Below, in pieces: positions 21,179-31,114 of a DNA stretch of 64,000 bases; position 1 is the first letter of the stretch, and the number at the start of each line of letters is the position of its first letter. Position numbers and translations under genes: made by a program. Below the pieces are notes generated by a model. It did no database searches and was not told where the DNA came from. It saw only the letters and a program-made list of their open reading frames with translations. Where the stretch lies: contig CM077671.1 in assembly GCA_039707655.1 (NCBI GenBank), forward strand, positions 366,136,720-366,200,719. Direction: 5' to 3'. The DNA is from Elymus sibiricus. Lineage: Eukaryota > Streptophyta > Magnoliopsida > Poales > Poaceae.

Positions 21179-22688
21179 TGAAAGCACATTTGCTCCCTTG
21201 GTGGTTTTGGTAATTAATAACAACATATAAGTCATTGAACTAATGTTTCTACCAAGTATATTTCAGGAAATGTTCAATGATAGGATTGGCAAAAGGAGAT
21301 TGTGGAGATACCCCAAGTTGCAAGGAAATAGGTTGGCCAAGCTTCAAGCAAGAGGACTCTACATTTTATATTTGTGAGAAATCACTTTGAGTCCATAGGA
21401 AAGCCAATACTATTAAAAGGGGGTAAGGTTTTGTTGGTGAACAATATGCTCATACGTGCACAAGAGATATTCGCCAAAAAACATCCACAAGCTCTCCCAC
21501 CAAAGTCTGTCCAAAACCAAACATTCAAAATCGGTGCAACCAACATTCCTATCCCGGTGCCACCAAGTTCCAAAACTAGACAGACCCTGCCAAACCCTAG
21601 CCACTTCGGTGCAACCGATTCTATACCGGTGCCACCGAGTTTGGGTTGCCAACTTTCTGTTACGCAAATTCACATTTTCGGTCCCACCGAGAATGTTGGA
21701 TCGGCGTCACCGAGATTGGAAATCTGACCGTTGGTCACCTTATCGGTGCAACCGAGTTTCCTATATCGGTCTCACCGAGATTCAAAAGTTGCCACCTTTT
21801 GGTCACTTCGGTACCACCGAGATTCACACATCGGTGTCACCGAGTTGGTCATTTTGTGTGTAACGGTTGGATTTTTGGGGATGCCTATATATACCCCTCC
21901 ACCACCACCTACTCGAAAGAGAAGCACTCAGAACTATTCCATACTTGCCCATCCAGTTTTCTGAGAGAGAACCACCTAGTCTTGTGTTGAGGTCAAGATC
22001 TTCCACTCCTACCATATGGATCTTGATTTCTAGCCTCCCCAATTTGCTTTCCACCAATCCCATCTCTTCTACCAAGCCATATCTGTGAGAGAGTGATTGT
22101 GTGTTGAGGAGTCTATCATCTTGAAGCACAAGAGCAAGGAGTTCATCGTCATTACCGAGCCTATTACCTTTTGGAGGGTGGTGCCTCCTAGATTGGTTAG
22201 GTGTCGCTTGGGAGCCTCCTACTTTGTGTTGTGGAGTGAACCATGAAGTTTGTACGGGCAAGGAGATCGCCTACTTCGTGAAGATCTACCCATAGTGAGG
22301 CTAGTCCTTCGTGGACGGAAGCCATTATGGAATAGTCAAGGTTGCTACTTCGTGGACCCTTATGGGTGGAGCCCTCCGTCGACTCTCGCGACCGTTACCC
22401 TCCGTGGGTTGAAGACTCCATAAACGTGGATGTACGATAGCGCCACCTATCGGAACCACGGGAAAAATCATCGTGTCTACAACTGCGTTTTATTCTCCTA
22501 CCCTATCCCTTCTATACATGCTTGTTGTTATTTTCCGCTGCTATATACTCTTAGACTTGCACGTGTAGGGTGTACTTGACTTGCCATGAAATGCTAAAAA
22601 CTGTCAACCCTAAAACTTGGCATAGGCAAAACTTTTATTTGGTCAAGTAGTCTAATCACCCCCCTCTAGACATACTTTCGGTCCTACA
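21179..22688 (+). repeat. 3' LTR of the Copia element (1510 bp)
   Basis: Matches 13084-14594 at about 99%. The palindrome cluster is at about 21531-21844. Confidence 0.94.
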
Positions 22689-22693
22689 GCAGC

Positions 22694-23207
22694 GACCAGC
22701 CTGTCATTTAGGTTTTGTCCTCCTAGGTGCGTGTCAAGGCACTAACGGCGGATGGGGTTAAGCGGTGCTGATGGGACGGGCTCTTTTTCCGTCCCCAAGA
22801 AAGTAAGGGACACCTAAACGGAGCATTTAATGCGGTTATCCTAAGACGTCAGTGATAATCTTGTAAACGCTGTAGCAACTTTACACCTCTTGTATGTACT
22901 GTGCGCCACTGTTGGTGACCCCTTCGACATGTAAAAGGAGGCCCAAGGCGTAGCTAAAGGGGGGGGGACCTTCTGGCCCAGATAGAGGGATAGCGGCTGT
23001 GTACTGTTTATCACATAGCGCTCCTGGAGCCAGAGTTCAAAGACTCACAATACACTAAAGCAGGAGTAGGGTTCTACGCTTCTCAGCGGCCCGAACCTGG
23101 GTAAAAATCCCTCGCGTTGATCGCTAGATCTGCTCTTTGTGCACGCCTTTTTCCCTGCCGAACCATAAAAGGGACCCACGCGATCCCATAGGTGTCGTAC
23201 GCCGACA
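22694..23207 (+). repeat. 3' LTR of Gypsy A, second part (514 bp)
   Basis: Resumes the LTR exactly after the duplicated GCAGC (22689-22693) and ends GTACGCCGACA. The TATA site is changed to TGTAAAA. Followed by TSD TTCTA. Confidence 0.93.
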
Positions 23208-23743
23208 TTCTATCTCAACCGTCAAACGGAAACAAAGAACGGTGCTTCCTGCGAGCTTGGTGGTATTTCAATCCAGAAGAGAAAGAAGATCACTTTTTCG
23301 GAATCAAAGCTGGCGAGTCACCCCAAAGGGTGGAACAAAACCTGGTTCTATTGGAGGGATACTTCAGCCGAAGGAGAAATCCCTTGCCGGGTTTCAGATT
23401 GGAAAGACTTAGCGGCAAACTGGAATTCCCGGGTTGGCCAACCGACGAAGAGAGAGCAACCTTAGCGCCTCTTCATGCAAAGCTGAGAGCCCTGACCGCA
23501 CATGGCTTGACCGGGATAGATCTGATTCGTTGCTGGTTAAAGTGGCGGATCCAACCCGTTAGTTTGAGGGGCGGCTTGATGTGTACTTATACCGCCGCCT
23601 CAAATGTTCCTCAGCAGTTTTCTCGTGAAAATCTCACTGATAATGCTCTTACGAAGTAAACAAAGAAATTTTTCTCTGACTCAAAAGAGCTGTGCAGCGT
23701 CACCGGCTTGGGTCTGTTTTACCTTCTCAACCCGCCGCCTCAG

Positions 23744-23825
23744 GTATTGACTGTTTCCATTGTCTCTTGTCCCAGTTTTTCTCTTGACTCGCCATTTACT
23801 CATTATATGTTTCATATATCTGCAG
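23744..23825 (+). other. Putative intron of the Transposase_28-type gene
   Basis: GTATTGACTG ... ATATCTGCAG, T-rich, 82 bp. Splicing keeps the frame (PPQ-ADSNFW). Confidence 0.65.
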
Positions 23826-24117
23826 GCAGATTCTAACTTTTGGAAAGTTGAACCTCAAGCCTCCCTTCCTGCTATGGGAAAAAGGAATGCCCCAGTCTCC
23901 GTGTCATCTTCGGAGGAATCTGAGGTAGAACTTGATTCTCTCGGCCGCCTGTTTAACAAACTTGCTGACGCGCCTTCTTGTGAGGACGATTCAGAATGTA
24001 GTCAAGCCAACGAAACTGAGGTAACTCCAATTTCCCTCAATCCTTCGGAAATGCTTGCTCCTCGAAAACCAAGACAAGCCGTTCGGAAAGTTAAATTATC
24101 ACACCCAGAAGCTCATA

Positions 24118-24169
24118 TGGCTCCTGACTTTCTTTTGAAGAACTGGCTCCTGACTTTCTTTTGAAGAAC
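24118..24169 (+). repeat. 26-bp tandem duplication in exon 2
   Basis: Two perfect copies of a 26-bp unit starting TGGCTCCTGAC. The second copy is not a multiple of three and breaks the frame. Confidence 0.85.
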
Positions 24170-24225
24170 ACACAATTTGCCGGTTCATCGAAACGCAAGA
24201 CTCGGGATGATGAAGACCCTAATTT

Positions 24226-24830
24226 CACTAGTGCAGGCGCCTGCTATACAAACGGTTTTTAACCCCTTTCCGTGACGTAGTTTCAAACCGTCGCCTTGCA
24301 TGTGTGGGCGATAGGGGGGGCGATCACACACGACATGAAAAACCCGTTGGTGATGCCTGCTCCCGGTCACACACGATAGGCAAAATTATGTCGTGTGCGA
24401 TTAGAAGGACTATCACAAACAGGTATTTAGGAGAAATTGTGTGAGATGTGCATACCATCCCACACGGTGAGTCCCAAACATACGTTTCCGTTCGTATTGT
24501 ACATCACACACAATTTTCTGCTTAACATCGTCTGTGTTAGGTGTGGCCATCATGCACGGGGCCTAGAAGAAACTGTTTGGCATAGGGCTGTCCATCACAC
24601 ACACGTTTTATGTGAAAACGTTTGCGAATGGGTTTTCTAACACACACAGTTTGCGCCTGAAAATCGTGTGTGATTGTTCACTAATCCAACACGCCAATTT
24701 TCCAGCAAACGTGTGGGTTTGTTGAGGTCATCGCTGATGGTGTTCTATGACAAACCGTCTGCAATATGAAACCCCAATAATCAGGCTAATTGCTCTATTA
24801 TTTATAATCCAGCTAGTAAACAAATTGATA
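24226..24830. repeat. Left subterminal repeats of the large CACTA
   Basis: Multiple short units such as TCACACACGACA, TCACACACGATA, TCACACACA and AAACGGTTT in both orientations. These are presumed transposase-binding sites. No coding signal. Confidence 0.8.
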
Positions 24831-24996
24831 CTTCAGATCAAGCACACAATATATTTTATTTCGTATTACGGCAACCAGGATTTCATAATTGAAATACATT
24901 AGAGTACAACATCATATAGGCATATACTACCTACCTACCCAATTACACGACAGGACGAGTTTCACATGCGACATCTAAAACCTTTGGAAAATAGCA

Positions 24997-25513
24997 TCAT
25001 ATACGGTAAATAGACAGATGAATCTCGTCTAGAAAATTGTTGAAGCGGAAGGCAAATATTGAGCCTTCATTGATGTCGAAGGTCCTTGCAACTTTATGCC
25101 AGTGCATGTGGATGGTTGCCCGCCCATCCTTCATCCCCTTGAGGAAGACTTCAAGATTATACCGTGGGTGCTATATGAATACCTTCCTCGCCTCTTGATC
25201 ATACAGGTGGTTTGAGACGTACTCATCGATGACCTGCTTTGGAAAGGTCTGGAAACAAAGATATGCTTAAATTTCGTTTCTAAAAATTGAAATGTTACAA
25301 AGGCAAAAAGACAAGGTAAAAGACATAGTACCATCCTATAGTTCACTGATGTCTTCTTCATTGTGCCGACAAACAACTTGTTGTTTTTTGTTGCAAGTTT
25401 CTTTATCTTAACAATCTTTCTGAGTTTCTTGATTTGACTGATATTCATGAACACATCATTTCCCCACATGCAAAATGGGTCGAACAGTGGGTCTAAACCT
25501 CTTACGGCAGGAC
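24997..25513 (-). pseudogene. B3-like gene fragment carried by the large CACTA
   Basis: Minus strand, apparent exons 25513-25332 (GPAVRGLDPLFDPFCMWG..., KKLATKNNKLFVGTMKKTSV) and 25248-24997, with an intron GTACTATG ... TTTCCAG between them. Exon 2 reads FPKQVIDEYVSNHLYDQ..., HPRYNLEVFLKGMKDGRA..., EGSIFAFRFNNFLDEIHLSVYRI. This order (FPK-hold, basic strand, G-I-F-F, LHLSVY) resembles plant B3 DNA-binding domains. A TAG interrupts after KVFI. A further upstream exon (GEQWETLRFTIK) lies near 25620-25660. Probably a captured or element-borne decayed gene; function inferred only from fold likeness. Confidence 0.55.
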
Positions 25514-26051
25514 CTACATGTGCAAGACCAAATTATTGTTAGAAACCTAAATATTAGAATGGTTCCTGCAATTGCACAATAATGTGCTATTAGCCAATGG
25601 ATCATGAAAGTGCAAACCTTGATGGTAAACCTCAGTGTCTCCCATTGTTCGCCCTGTAACGTGTTTAAGAATAGGTATTGATCAGTAAAATATGTTAATG
25701 AAAGATAAACACATTGCATATCCAACATATGAATTCAAGCCACATGGAAAAGACAAGCGTGCTAAGAACTATAAAATATAGCAATTGTAGGTTTCACGTG
25801 CATAACAAAACAAAATTGTACCAACAATAATTGAACATGACATTGTAGATGATCACCAAAACAACTGAAACAAACAGTTAACTGAGCATCACATTGCACA
25901 ATACAACATAGTAGTAGAAGGTCAGATTGCATAGTAGCATTACATTGCATATTTCACTAGAGTTTCTTAAGGAAAGGCAGGAGCAGCAAATGCAGCAGGT
26001 AAAACAAACACGCGTAACATGCAAAGCTAGGTAAACACAGGTCATTAGTAA
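25514..26051. other. Mostly non-coding part of the large CACTA
   Basis: AT-rich. It holds one likely small exon of the B3-like gene (about 25620-25660) and otherwise no frame I could support. Confidence 0.4.
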
Positions 26052-26392
26052 TTAGGATTTAAAAACAAGATTTTCCTCGTCGTTGGAGATATCGATAACG
26101 ATGGGATTGGACGAGCGCGAGGCCTCTACATCGTGGGTGCCCTCCTCATAGTGGTGAGTTGCCTCAGCCTGTCCGGGCACCAACCTGCCTGCTATGGAGT
26201 TGAGGAAAGCACGGGCACGCTGAGAAAACAATACGGAGTCGTCGTCGAAGGCAACAATGGAGCCCTAGAGAAAACACAACGAGCTGTTGTTCAAAGCAGC
26301 CAACCGCATGGCGGTGTCCACGCGCGAGGCGTCGACGGTGGCCTCGACGTCTAGATGCTGCTCCAAGATCTGGGGGTCAGCACGCATGGTAG
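26052..26392 (-). pseudogene. Gene-like ORF of the large CACTA, 3' part (split by the inner CACTA)
   Basis: Minus strand. It continues the frame that ends at 30285 (ATMRADPQILEQHLDVEATVDA..., RLAALNNSS), then after a likely intron reads RARAFLNSIAGRLVPGQAEA ... IVIDISNDEENLVFKS and stops with TAA at 26052-26054. No family recognised; acidic C-terminus. The open frame over the element junction shows that the inner CACTA broke a once-continuous gene. TSD TAG 26390-26392. Confidence 0.55.
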
Positions 26393-26615
26393 CACTACTA
26401 GGGAAAAGCCTAGCAGTAGCGCGGGTCTTAGGTGTATCAGTAGCACGGGTACCCGCACTACTGATAAGGTGCTACAGCTAACTTGTATCAGTAGTGCTGG
26501 TTACCCAGCGCTGAAGCTAAAGTTTAGCAGTAGCGCCTCTTAACTAGTGCTACTGCTAACCGAGTTATCAGTAGCGCACTTCTCTAACCCGCGCCACTGT
26601 TAAACGCACATATTC
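26393..26615. repeat. Left subterminal repeats of the inner CACTA
   Basis: About ten variants of TAGCAGTAGCGC / GCGCTACTGCTA in both orientations. Confidence 0.88.
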
Positions 26616-26703
26616 CTCTTTTTATATTTATGTTGTATTTACACACGGTTACACATATTAATATACAACATCAATAATTATTGTGCCAGCAACTACATTT
26701 AGA

Positions 26704-26818
26704 TTAAAGTGGATGGATGCAAGTGATCATGTTGAATTAGAAGAAAATATGATGTTGCCAATCGCAACATCATATTTTCCTCTAATTCAACATGATCACT
26801 TGCATCCATCCACCTTAA
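26704..26818. repeat. Near-perfect 55-bp inverted repeat (hairpin), 5-base loop
   Basis: Arms 26704-26758 and 26764-26818 pair at 53 of 55 positions around the loop CAATC. A transcript from either strand would fold into a long hairpin like a small-RNA precursor or young foldback. It lies just inside the left end of the inner CACTA. Confidence 0.93.
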
Positions 26819-27007
26819 CCAAATATATGTCATATAACTCATCATCATCTTACTCATCTAACAACTCATCATCATCTTAATCATACCAAGTTAAAATCTC
26901 ATAAAACAGGAAAAAATCATAATAGTAATCATCCTAATCGATCATGCAAGTTAATATAAACCAGAAAAACTTCTCTCTCATAGGACCTAGTCCTCCCTCC
27001 TAGGTAA

Positions 27008-28181
27008 AATGACATAAAACAGAATAACACCTATGTCTCCATGATGAAGCAAAGAGATCCAACGGTCTCCAACTTGTGGCTTGCGATCCTTCTTTATTTC
27101 TCCCCATGCTTCAATTTGGAGCCGTCTTGGTGGTTTGCGCTCAGTCGAGTATGCAAAAGAGAACTAGGGCCTCATAGGGCTTTTAATTGTCATATTACCT
27201 TCGCCATGCATCAACGGAGGCACAACTTCATTTGGCAGTTTCTGTTGAAGAACATAATAGTAGCCTAGTTAGCAATGTAATCAATACCATTTACGCAATA
27301 GTAGTGTACTTAATTAGCAACTCTTACCAAGATATTTCGGCGAATGTCATCCGCCCTCAACCTATGCACTAGTGGCATGTACAATGTATAATTTGGGCCA
27401 GTTCCTAAATTATACGGGAAGATCTCCCTACCAACTAGGACACCAATAACAAAGTTGATAAGATCATCCTTCTCCTCCCAAGTTAGATGTGATCCATAAG
27501 TGTAGTGTGTCGTGTCAATTATTTTCTGTGTTTCACTCGAAGAAACGAAATAAGCTGTAAATTATAAATTAACAAATTTAGTATGGATGAACACCAACTA
27601 TTTTTAAATATAGAATGCAAATTACTTCACAAATATGCATGGTTGATAAACTCACATGGAGGTAAAACAGGAAGCATATCGACATCCACCCAAATGTCGA
27701 TGTTACCTTCAATATGATCTTCAGGACGAAGATCGAAGGTTATTTCCATATCCTCCTAAAATCCATATGCCTTGCAAAGAGCTTCCCAATTTGAGCACCC
27801 TAATTCTGTGTTATTAACTGCATTCATTAGTTTGACCAGAAATGTGTGACCATGTTTAGTCCTCAGGTTAGCTCTCCTCGTCTCCATACTCTCGTGGTCC
27901 TCGAAACCGAGCCTCTCCAAGACATACCGTCTTGCATGGCAGGGGATGAACTAGTCAAATTGTATAAAACAGAAATTACACATTGAAGCAAAGAAACAGA
28001 AGTCATGCTTAATTACGAAAAAACACTTGTTATCGTTGCATACCGTAGAAACAATGAAGGTCTCGTCAAGCTTGATGGTGAAGAACCTGTCGTCTCGCAG
28101 CCCAGGCTGGTCGCAAAGACCCTTATCTTCGCCGCAGAGTTCACACGCTTGGATCCTATCGTCGTCATCAGATGACGACAT
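27008..28181 (-). pseudogene. B3-like multi-exon pseudogene in the inner CACTA
   Basis: Minus strand, ATG 28181. Apparent exons with GT..AG borders: 28181-28044 (MSSSDDDDRIQACELCGEDK), 27950-27656 (CHARRYVLERLGFEDHESME..., GCSNWEALCKAYGF), 27554-27328 (YFVSSSETQKIIDTTHYTYG..., TLYMPLVHRLRADDIRR) and 27241 to about 27008 (KLPNEVVPPLMHGEGNMTIK). The second exon looks like the N-W-E-A-L-C-K...G-I-T-F-D strand pattern of B3 domains. TAG at 27756-27758 and further stops in the last exon make it non-functional. It is a different copy from the fragment at 24997-25513. Origin as a captured plant transcription-factor-like gene is an inference. Confidence 0.58.
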
Positions 28182-28795
28182 TTCCTGTGTTCATGATTCA
28201 AAAATTATGGCATGACCATTACTAATGTAAGACATATTGAGCGCCTAAAATTTGCCGAAACGGAAATAAATCAACATTCCGGCAAAACATAGGCACTAGG
28301 AGGGGATCCCTGCAATAACATACACACATGTCCACATAGACCTAATTCAATATCGGTTGACTTTCGGTCCGTCGAGGCTTTCCTTAAATAACTCTCATAT
28401 CTTATGGTGTGTTGGTGCGCACTCTCTCACACTGATATGGTGGTGTATATATGTTGGTGGACACTCTCTCACACTAATAGTTCGACCGTCGGTGATGGGC
28501 GCACCTCCTCTCCTATCCTTGCGCATTACACCGAGGTATATATCGCAAGAAGAGAAGAGGAGAAAGCGCCCCCCACGACAACATTCGGGATTCCTCCATC
28601 AAGAACACACATGAAAGTCACACAAGGAGCAACGACAGACCGAAAGTCACACACGCATTATACCAATATAATATCACTAATACATTTATAATGAACTCGA
28701 ATATAATATCACTAATACATCATCTCGAATAATCCAGTTAATGCATCATCAAATATCAACTAATATACATCTCGAATATTATCATATAAGATCAC
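28182..28795. other. AT-rich non-coding part of the inner CACTA
   Basis: Holds short repeats of AATATAATATCACTAATACAT-like sequence (about 28660-28800). No coding signal. Confidence 0.45.
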
Positions 28796-29204
28796 TAATA
28801 CAAATCGAATATCCTAGAATCCAAAGTGGAGGACGGTGAACTCGGTTCACTATCGGTTTCTGAGTCCCTGGCGGTGGACACCCAAAGATAAGGAACCATC
28901 ATCGGATCATAACTCGGGTGAGATCCCTGAAGAACCTGCCAGGTATTGGAGAACCTGGCGTCCAACGTCGCCATGTAGCGACGGACGTGCTCGTCCTCCT
29001 CCCTGACACGGCGACGTACCACCTCCGCGGGGGGGGGGGGGGGGGGGGCGCTCGCTCTGCACCGAAAGTGGTCCACGTGACCACCACAAAAGAAGCTCCG
29101 GGTCGACGACGAGACCCGGATTCCTCACCAAGCTCTGAGCCCGGGAAGGTAGCACCTCCCAGTGCCAGCCGGCGGAGCCCAGTCCCGGACATTGCGCCTC
29201 TCAA
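28796..29204 (-). pseudogene. Unrecognised acidic/proline ORF interrupted by a 20-base homopolymer
   Basis: Minus strand. After the C20 (plus-strand G20, 29029-29048) the frame reads EVVRRRVREEDEHVRRYMAT, DARFSNTWQVLQGSHPSYDP ... SETDSEPSSPSSTLDSRIFDLY and stops at 28795. Upstream it reads ELGEESGSRRRPGASFVVV. The homopolymer length decides which upstream frame joins, so the protein cannot be defined. Family not recognised. Confidence 0.4.
29029..29048 (+). repeat. Homopolymer of 20 G
   Basis: Uninterrupted G20; its length is likely variable and could be a sequencing or assembly uncertainty. Confidence 0.9.
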
Positions 29205-29904
29205 GGATGTCGCCGCCGACTCGACGACGAGGATGCGGGCCAGGCATCGTCGACGTCGAAAACAAATTCCTATGAGAACATTTTCTTATCGTTTAATGTT
29301 TTACTTTCTAGTTATCTTCTTACAAATAAGCGAACAATTTATTTTTTCACATTATTAAAATAAGACATAAAAAAGGTCCATGGTTTGCCGGAATGTGGTT
29401 TCCCAGCAAATCCCGACACTCGATATGCCTACTTTCTAGCACAAGTCATGCCAAAATTCACGGGAAATTTTGGCATGACCTTGGCTAAAAAGTGACATAT
29501 CGAGCGCCTGAAATTCACCGGAATGGAAATGAATCAATATTCCGCCAAAACATAGGCCACTCGGATCATTTACCCTAGAACCCTAGAACCTAACTACAAA
29601 ACCTAACTACATGAACCCTAGAACCCTAGAACCCTTAGGCAGAGAGACAGAGAGAGAGAAGGAGGGGCAGAGGACTTACAAGGGGCTAGGGGAGACGGCG
29701 GCGGCGAGGTGGAGCTCGGGGGAGATGCCGGCGGCGAGGTGGAGCTCGGGGGAGACGGGTGCGGGTGGAGGAGCGGGCGGCGACGGAGGGCGCGCGGGCG
29801 GCGACAGACGGAGGGTGGCGACGGAGGGCGACTGCGGCATCGCGCGGAGGAGAGGGATTGAATGGGGAATGGGATGATGCAGGAAGCCCGCGTGGGGGTT
29901 ATGT
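29205..29904. other. Non-coding and GC-rich part of the inner CACTA
   Basis: 29270-29570 is AT-rich. 29570-29640 has repeats of the CCCTAGAAC unit, and 29690-29830 is a GGCGGCGAGGTGGAGCTCGG-type GC-rich tandem region that could be a promoter for the minus-strand genes. No clear gene. Confidence 0.4.
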
Positions 29905-30284
29905 CAAGATATCAGTAGCACGTTTCTATAAAATGGGCTATAGCTAAAGTATCTATAGCGCATTTTGCGAAAACGCGCTACTACTAAAGTAGACATAGCT
30001 ATAGCGCTTTAGGTGCAAGCTTAGCCATAGCGCCCTACCAAAAACACGACTACTACTATTATATTAGCAGTAGCGCATTTACCCCGGGTGCGCTACTACT
30101 AAACCTAGCCTGGCGGCAACGGTGGGGCAATATTAGTAGTAGCGCTGTTTTTTGCTGCCGCGCTACTGCTAAGTAGTTAGCAGTAGCGTTGTCCTGGACG
30201 CGCGCTATAGCTATGTAGCAGTAGCACCTCTTTTTAGCCAACGCTACTGCTAAGGTTCTGTGTATAAGGTTGTCCCTAGTAGTG
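29905..30284. repeat. Right subterminal repeats of the inner CACTA
   Basis: Many TAGCAGTAGCGC / GCGCTACTACTAA variants up to the terminal TAGTAGTG. Confidence 0.88.
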
Positions 30285-30690
30285 TAGCCATCCAGGACTC
30301 ATCCGCGCGTGCAGTCGCGATTTGCTTCTCCACTGCCAGGTGCTCCTTGAGATCCTGGCTATACTGCGTGCACCATGTCTTTAGGCGGCGATTATGTGGG
30401 GGGTGGGCCGGTGATTTTGGTGGAATGTGTCACGCCGGCGGTCGGGCCATGTGGAATGGAGGAGGAGGGGGTGGAGGGGGAGGGGGTATGGGGAAGGTTT
30501 GGATTACCTGACTATGACTAGATGGATGAGGCCGAGCAGCAGGAAGGAGCGTCGCTGGCGAGGAGGCGACGCTGCAAGCAAGTAGTGAAGGTTTGAACTT
30601 AGGAAATGAAGGGGGGAGCAGGGGGAATGGGAAATGTGGATTTTGGTTGGTACGAGGGGCGGGGAGGTAGATATTTGCGCGGCAGCCCAA
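30285..30690 (-). pseudogene. Gene-like ORF of the large CACTA, 5' part
   Basis: Minus strand. A leader-like exon (about 30690-30511) is followed by a possible intron and then RRLKTWCTQYSQDLKEHLAV, EKQIATARADESWMA up to 30285, where the inner CACTA cuts it. The frame resumes at 26389. It starts just inside subterminal-type repeats at 30700-30960. Family not recognised; predicted helical. Confidence 0.5.
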
Positions 30691-30699
30691 AATTTCGTT

Positions 30700-30960
30700 C
30701 GGTGCGGCGAAAAAGTAGCGCGCACAGTCACATCGGACACAGTACCTTTACCATAACTGTGTGCGATATTCAACAACACAAACGTATGCTATAGTTTATC
30801 CCGTGTGTGATGAGACTGAACATACAAATTATGGTCTCCAAGCTTCCGGCGTAAGATATCGGATAGTACATTGCACACGGTACTTGCATTTCATATTCAT
30901 TTGGAAGAGAAAATAGGGATACGACGGCAAATTTTGGTCCGAATTTCCCTCGTTACATTG
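30700..30960. repeat. Internal subterminal-type repeats
   Basis: Contains ACTGTGTGCGATA, CCCGTGTGTGATGAG and ATTGCACACGG, the same kind of units as at both ends of the large CACTA, although it lies about 6.5 kb inside the left end. It suggests that the large CACTA is a fusion of two elements. Confidence 0.55.
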
Positions 30961-31114
30961 GTCATTGCTTAGTTTAACAACACTTGCAAATTTGAGTAGT
31001 ACTACACAAAAGAGCCTACATCACTGCCTGCACTTACTTTACTGAGCAACTAATAAACATTAGTTAATTGACTTAAACATTACTCTAACAAAACACCATC
31101 ACTCTAGAAAGAGA
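30961..31114. other. Short non-coding stretch
   Basis: AT-rich, no features seen. Confidence 0.4.

Larger units (their letters stand above)
13084..22688 (+). mobile_element. Sirevirus-like Copia element without pol, 9605 bp
   Basis: LTRs are 13084-14594 and 21179-22688, both TGAAAGCAC...GGTCCTACA. The TSD GCAGC is at 13079-13083 and 22689-22693. The primer site is TGGTATCAGAGC (initiator Met tRNA). Order: gag with CCHC knuckle, a non-coding block, a second two-piece ORF, then repeated AAGGGGGAG tracts. Multiple polypurine tracts, palindromic LTR motifs and a post-pol ORF are Sirevirus (Maximus/SIRE) traits from established knowledge. No protease, integrase, RT or RNase H can be seen, so it is non-autonomous. 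By hand count the LTRs differ at about 15 of 1510 bases plus one indel (about 1%), so it is much younger than Gypsy A, which it interrupts. Confidence 0.92.
671..23207 (+). mobile_element. Gypsy element A (Tat clade), with a Copia element nested in its 3' LTR
   Basis: The 5' LTR is 671-1440; the 3' LTR is 12826-13083 plus 22694-23207. The 5' LTR ends are a perfect inverted repeat TGTCGGTGT / ACACCGACA. The TSD TTCTA is at 666-670 and 23208-23212. Without the Copia insert the element is about 12.9 kb. Order on plus: LTR, PBS, gag, protease, RT, RNase H, second RNase H, integrase; then a minus-strand spliced gene and the 3' LTR. The dual RNase H and the antisense gene point to the Tat clade (RIRE2/Retand-like), from established knowledge. 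My hand count gives about 31 substitutions over 770 aligned LTR bases (about 4%). All pol domains carry disabling mutations, so it is defective. Confidence 0.93.
23208..24225 (+). pseudogene. Transposase_28-type gene, part 2 of 3
   Basis: The frame from 670 resumes at 23213 with LNRQTE... and continues ...HPKGWNKTWFYWRDTS. It needs a one-base shift near 23383 to give LPGFRLERL...LTAHGLTGIDLIRCWLKWRI, all characteristic of this family. TAA at 23657-23659 is premature. The exon ends at 23743, an 82-bp GT..AG intron (23744-23825) follows, and exon 2 reads ADSNFWKVEPQ... into an acidic, then basic tail (RKPRQAVRKVKL). A 26-bp tandem duplication (24118-24143, 24144-24169) shifts the frame. The CACTA element cuts it at 24225, and it resumes in frame at 63922 after one TTT copy. 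Confidence 0.78.
26393..30284. mobile_element. Inner CACTA element (3892 bp)
   Basis: Left end CACTACTAGGGAAAAGCC, right end (reverse complement) CACTACTAGGGACAACC; TSD TAG at 26390-26392 and 30285-30287. Subterminal repeats TAGCAGTAGCGC and variants occur in both orientations at 26408-26615 and 29905-30260. It carries a decayed B3-like gene and a short acidic ORF on minus, and a near-perfect hairpin. No transposase was seen, so it is non-autonomous. Confidence 0.92.

Noticed and set aside
671..23207. Integrated exogenous plant virus
   Set aside because: LTRs, gag-pol order and TSDs fit ordinary Gypsy and Copia retrotransposons; no movement or coat protein of a plant pararetrovirus.
24226..24830. 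Separate MITE at the left CACTA end
   Set aside because: The repeats match those at 63430-63918 and the TSD pairs with the far right end, so it is the CACTA terminus.
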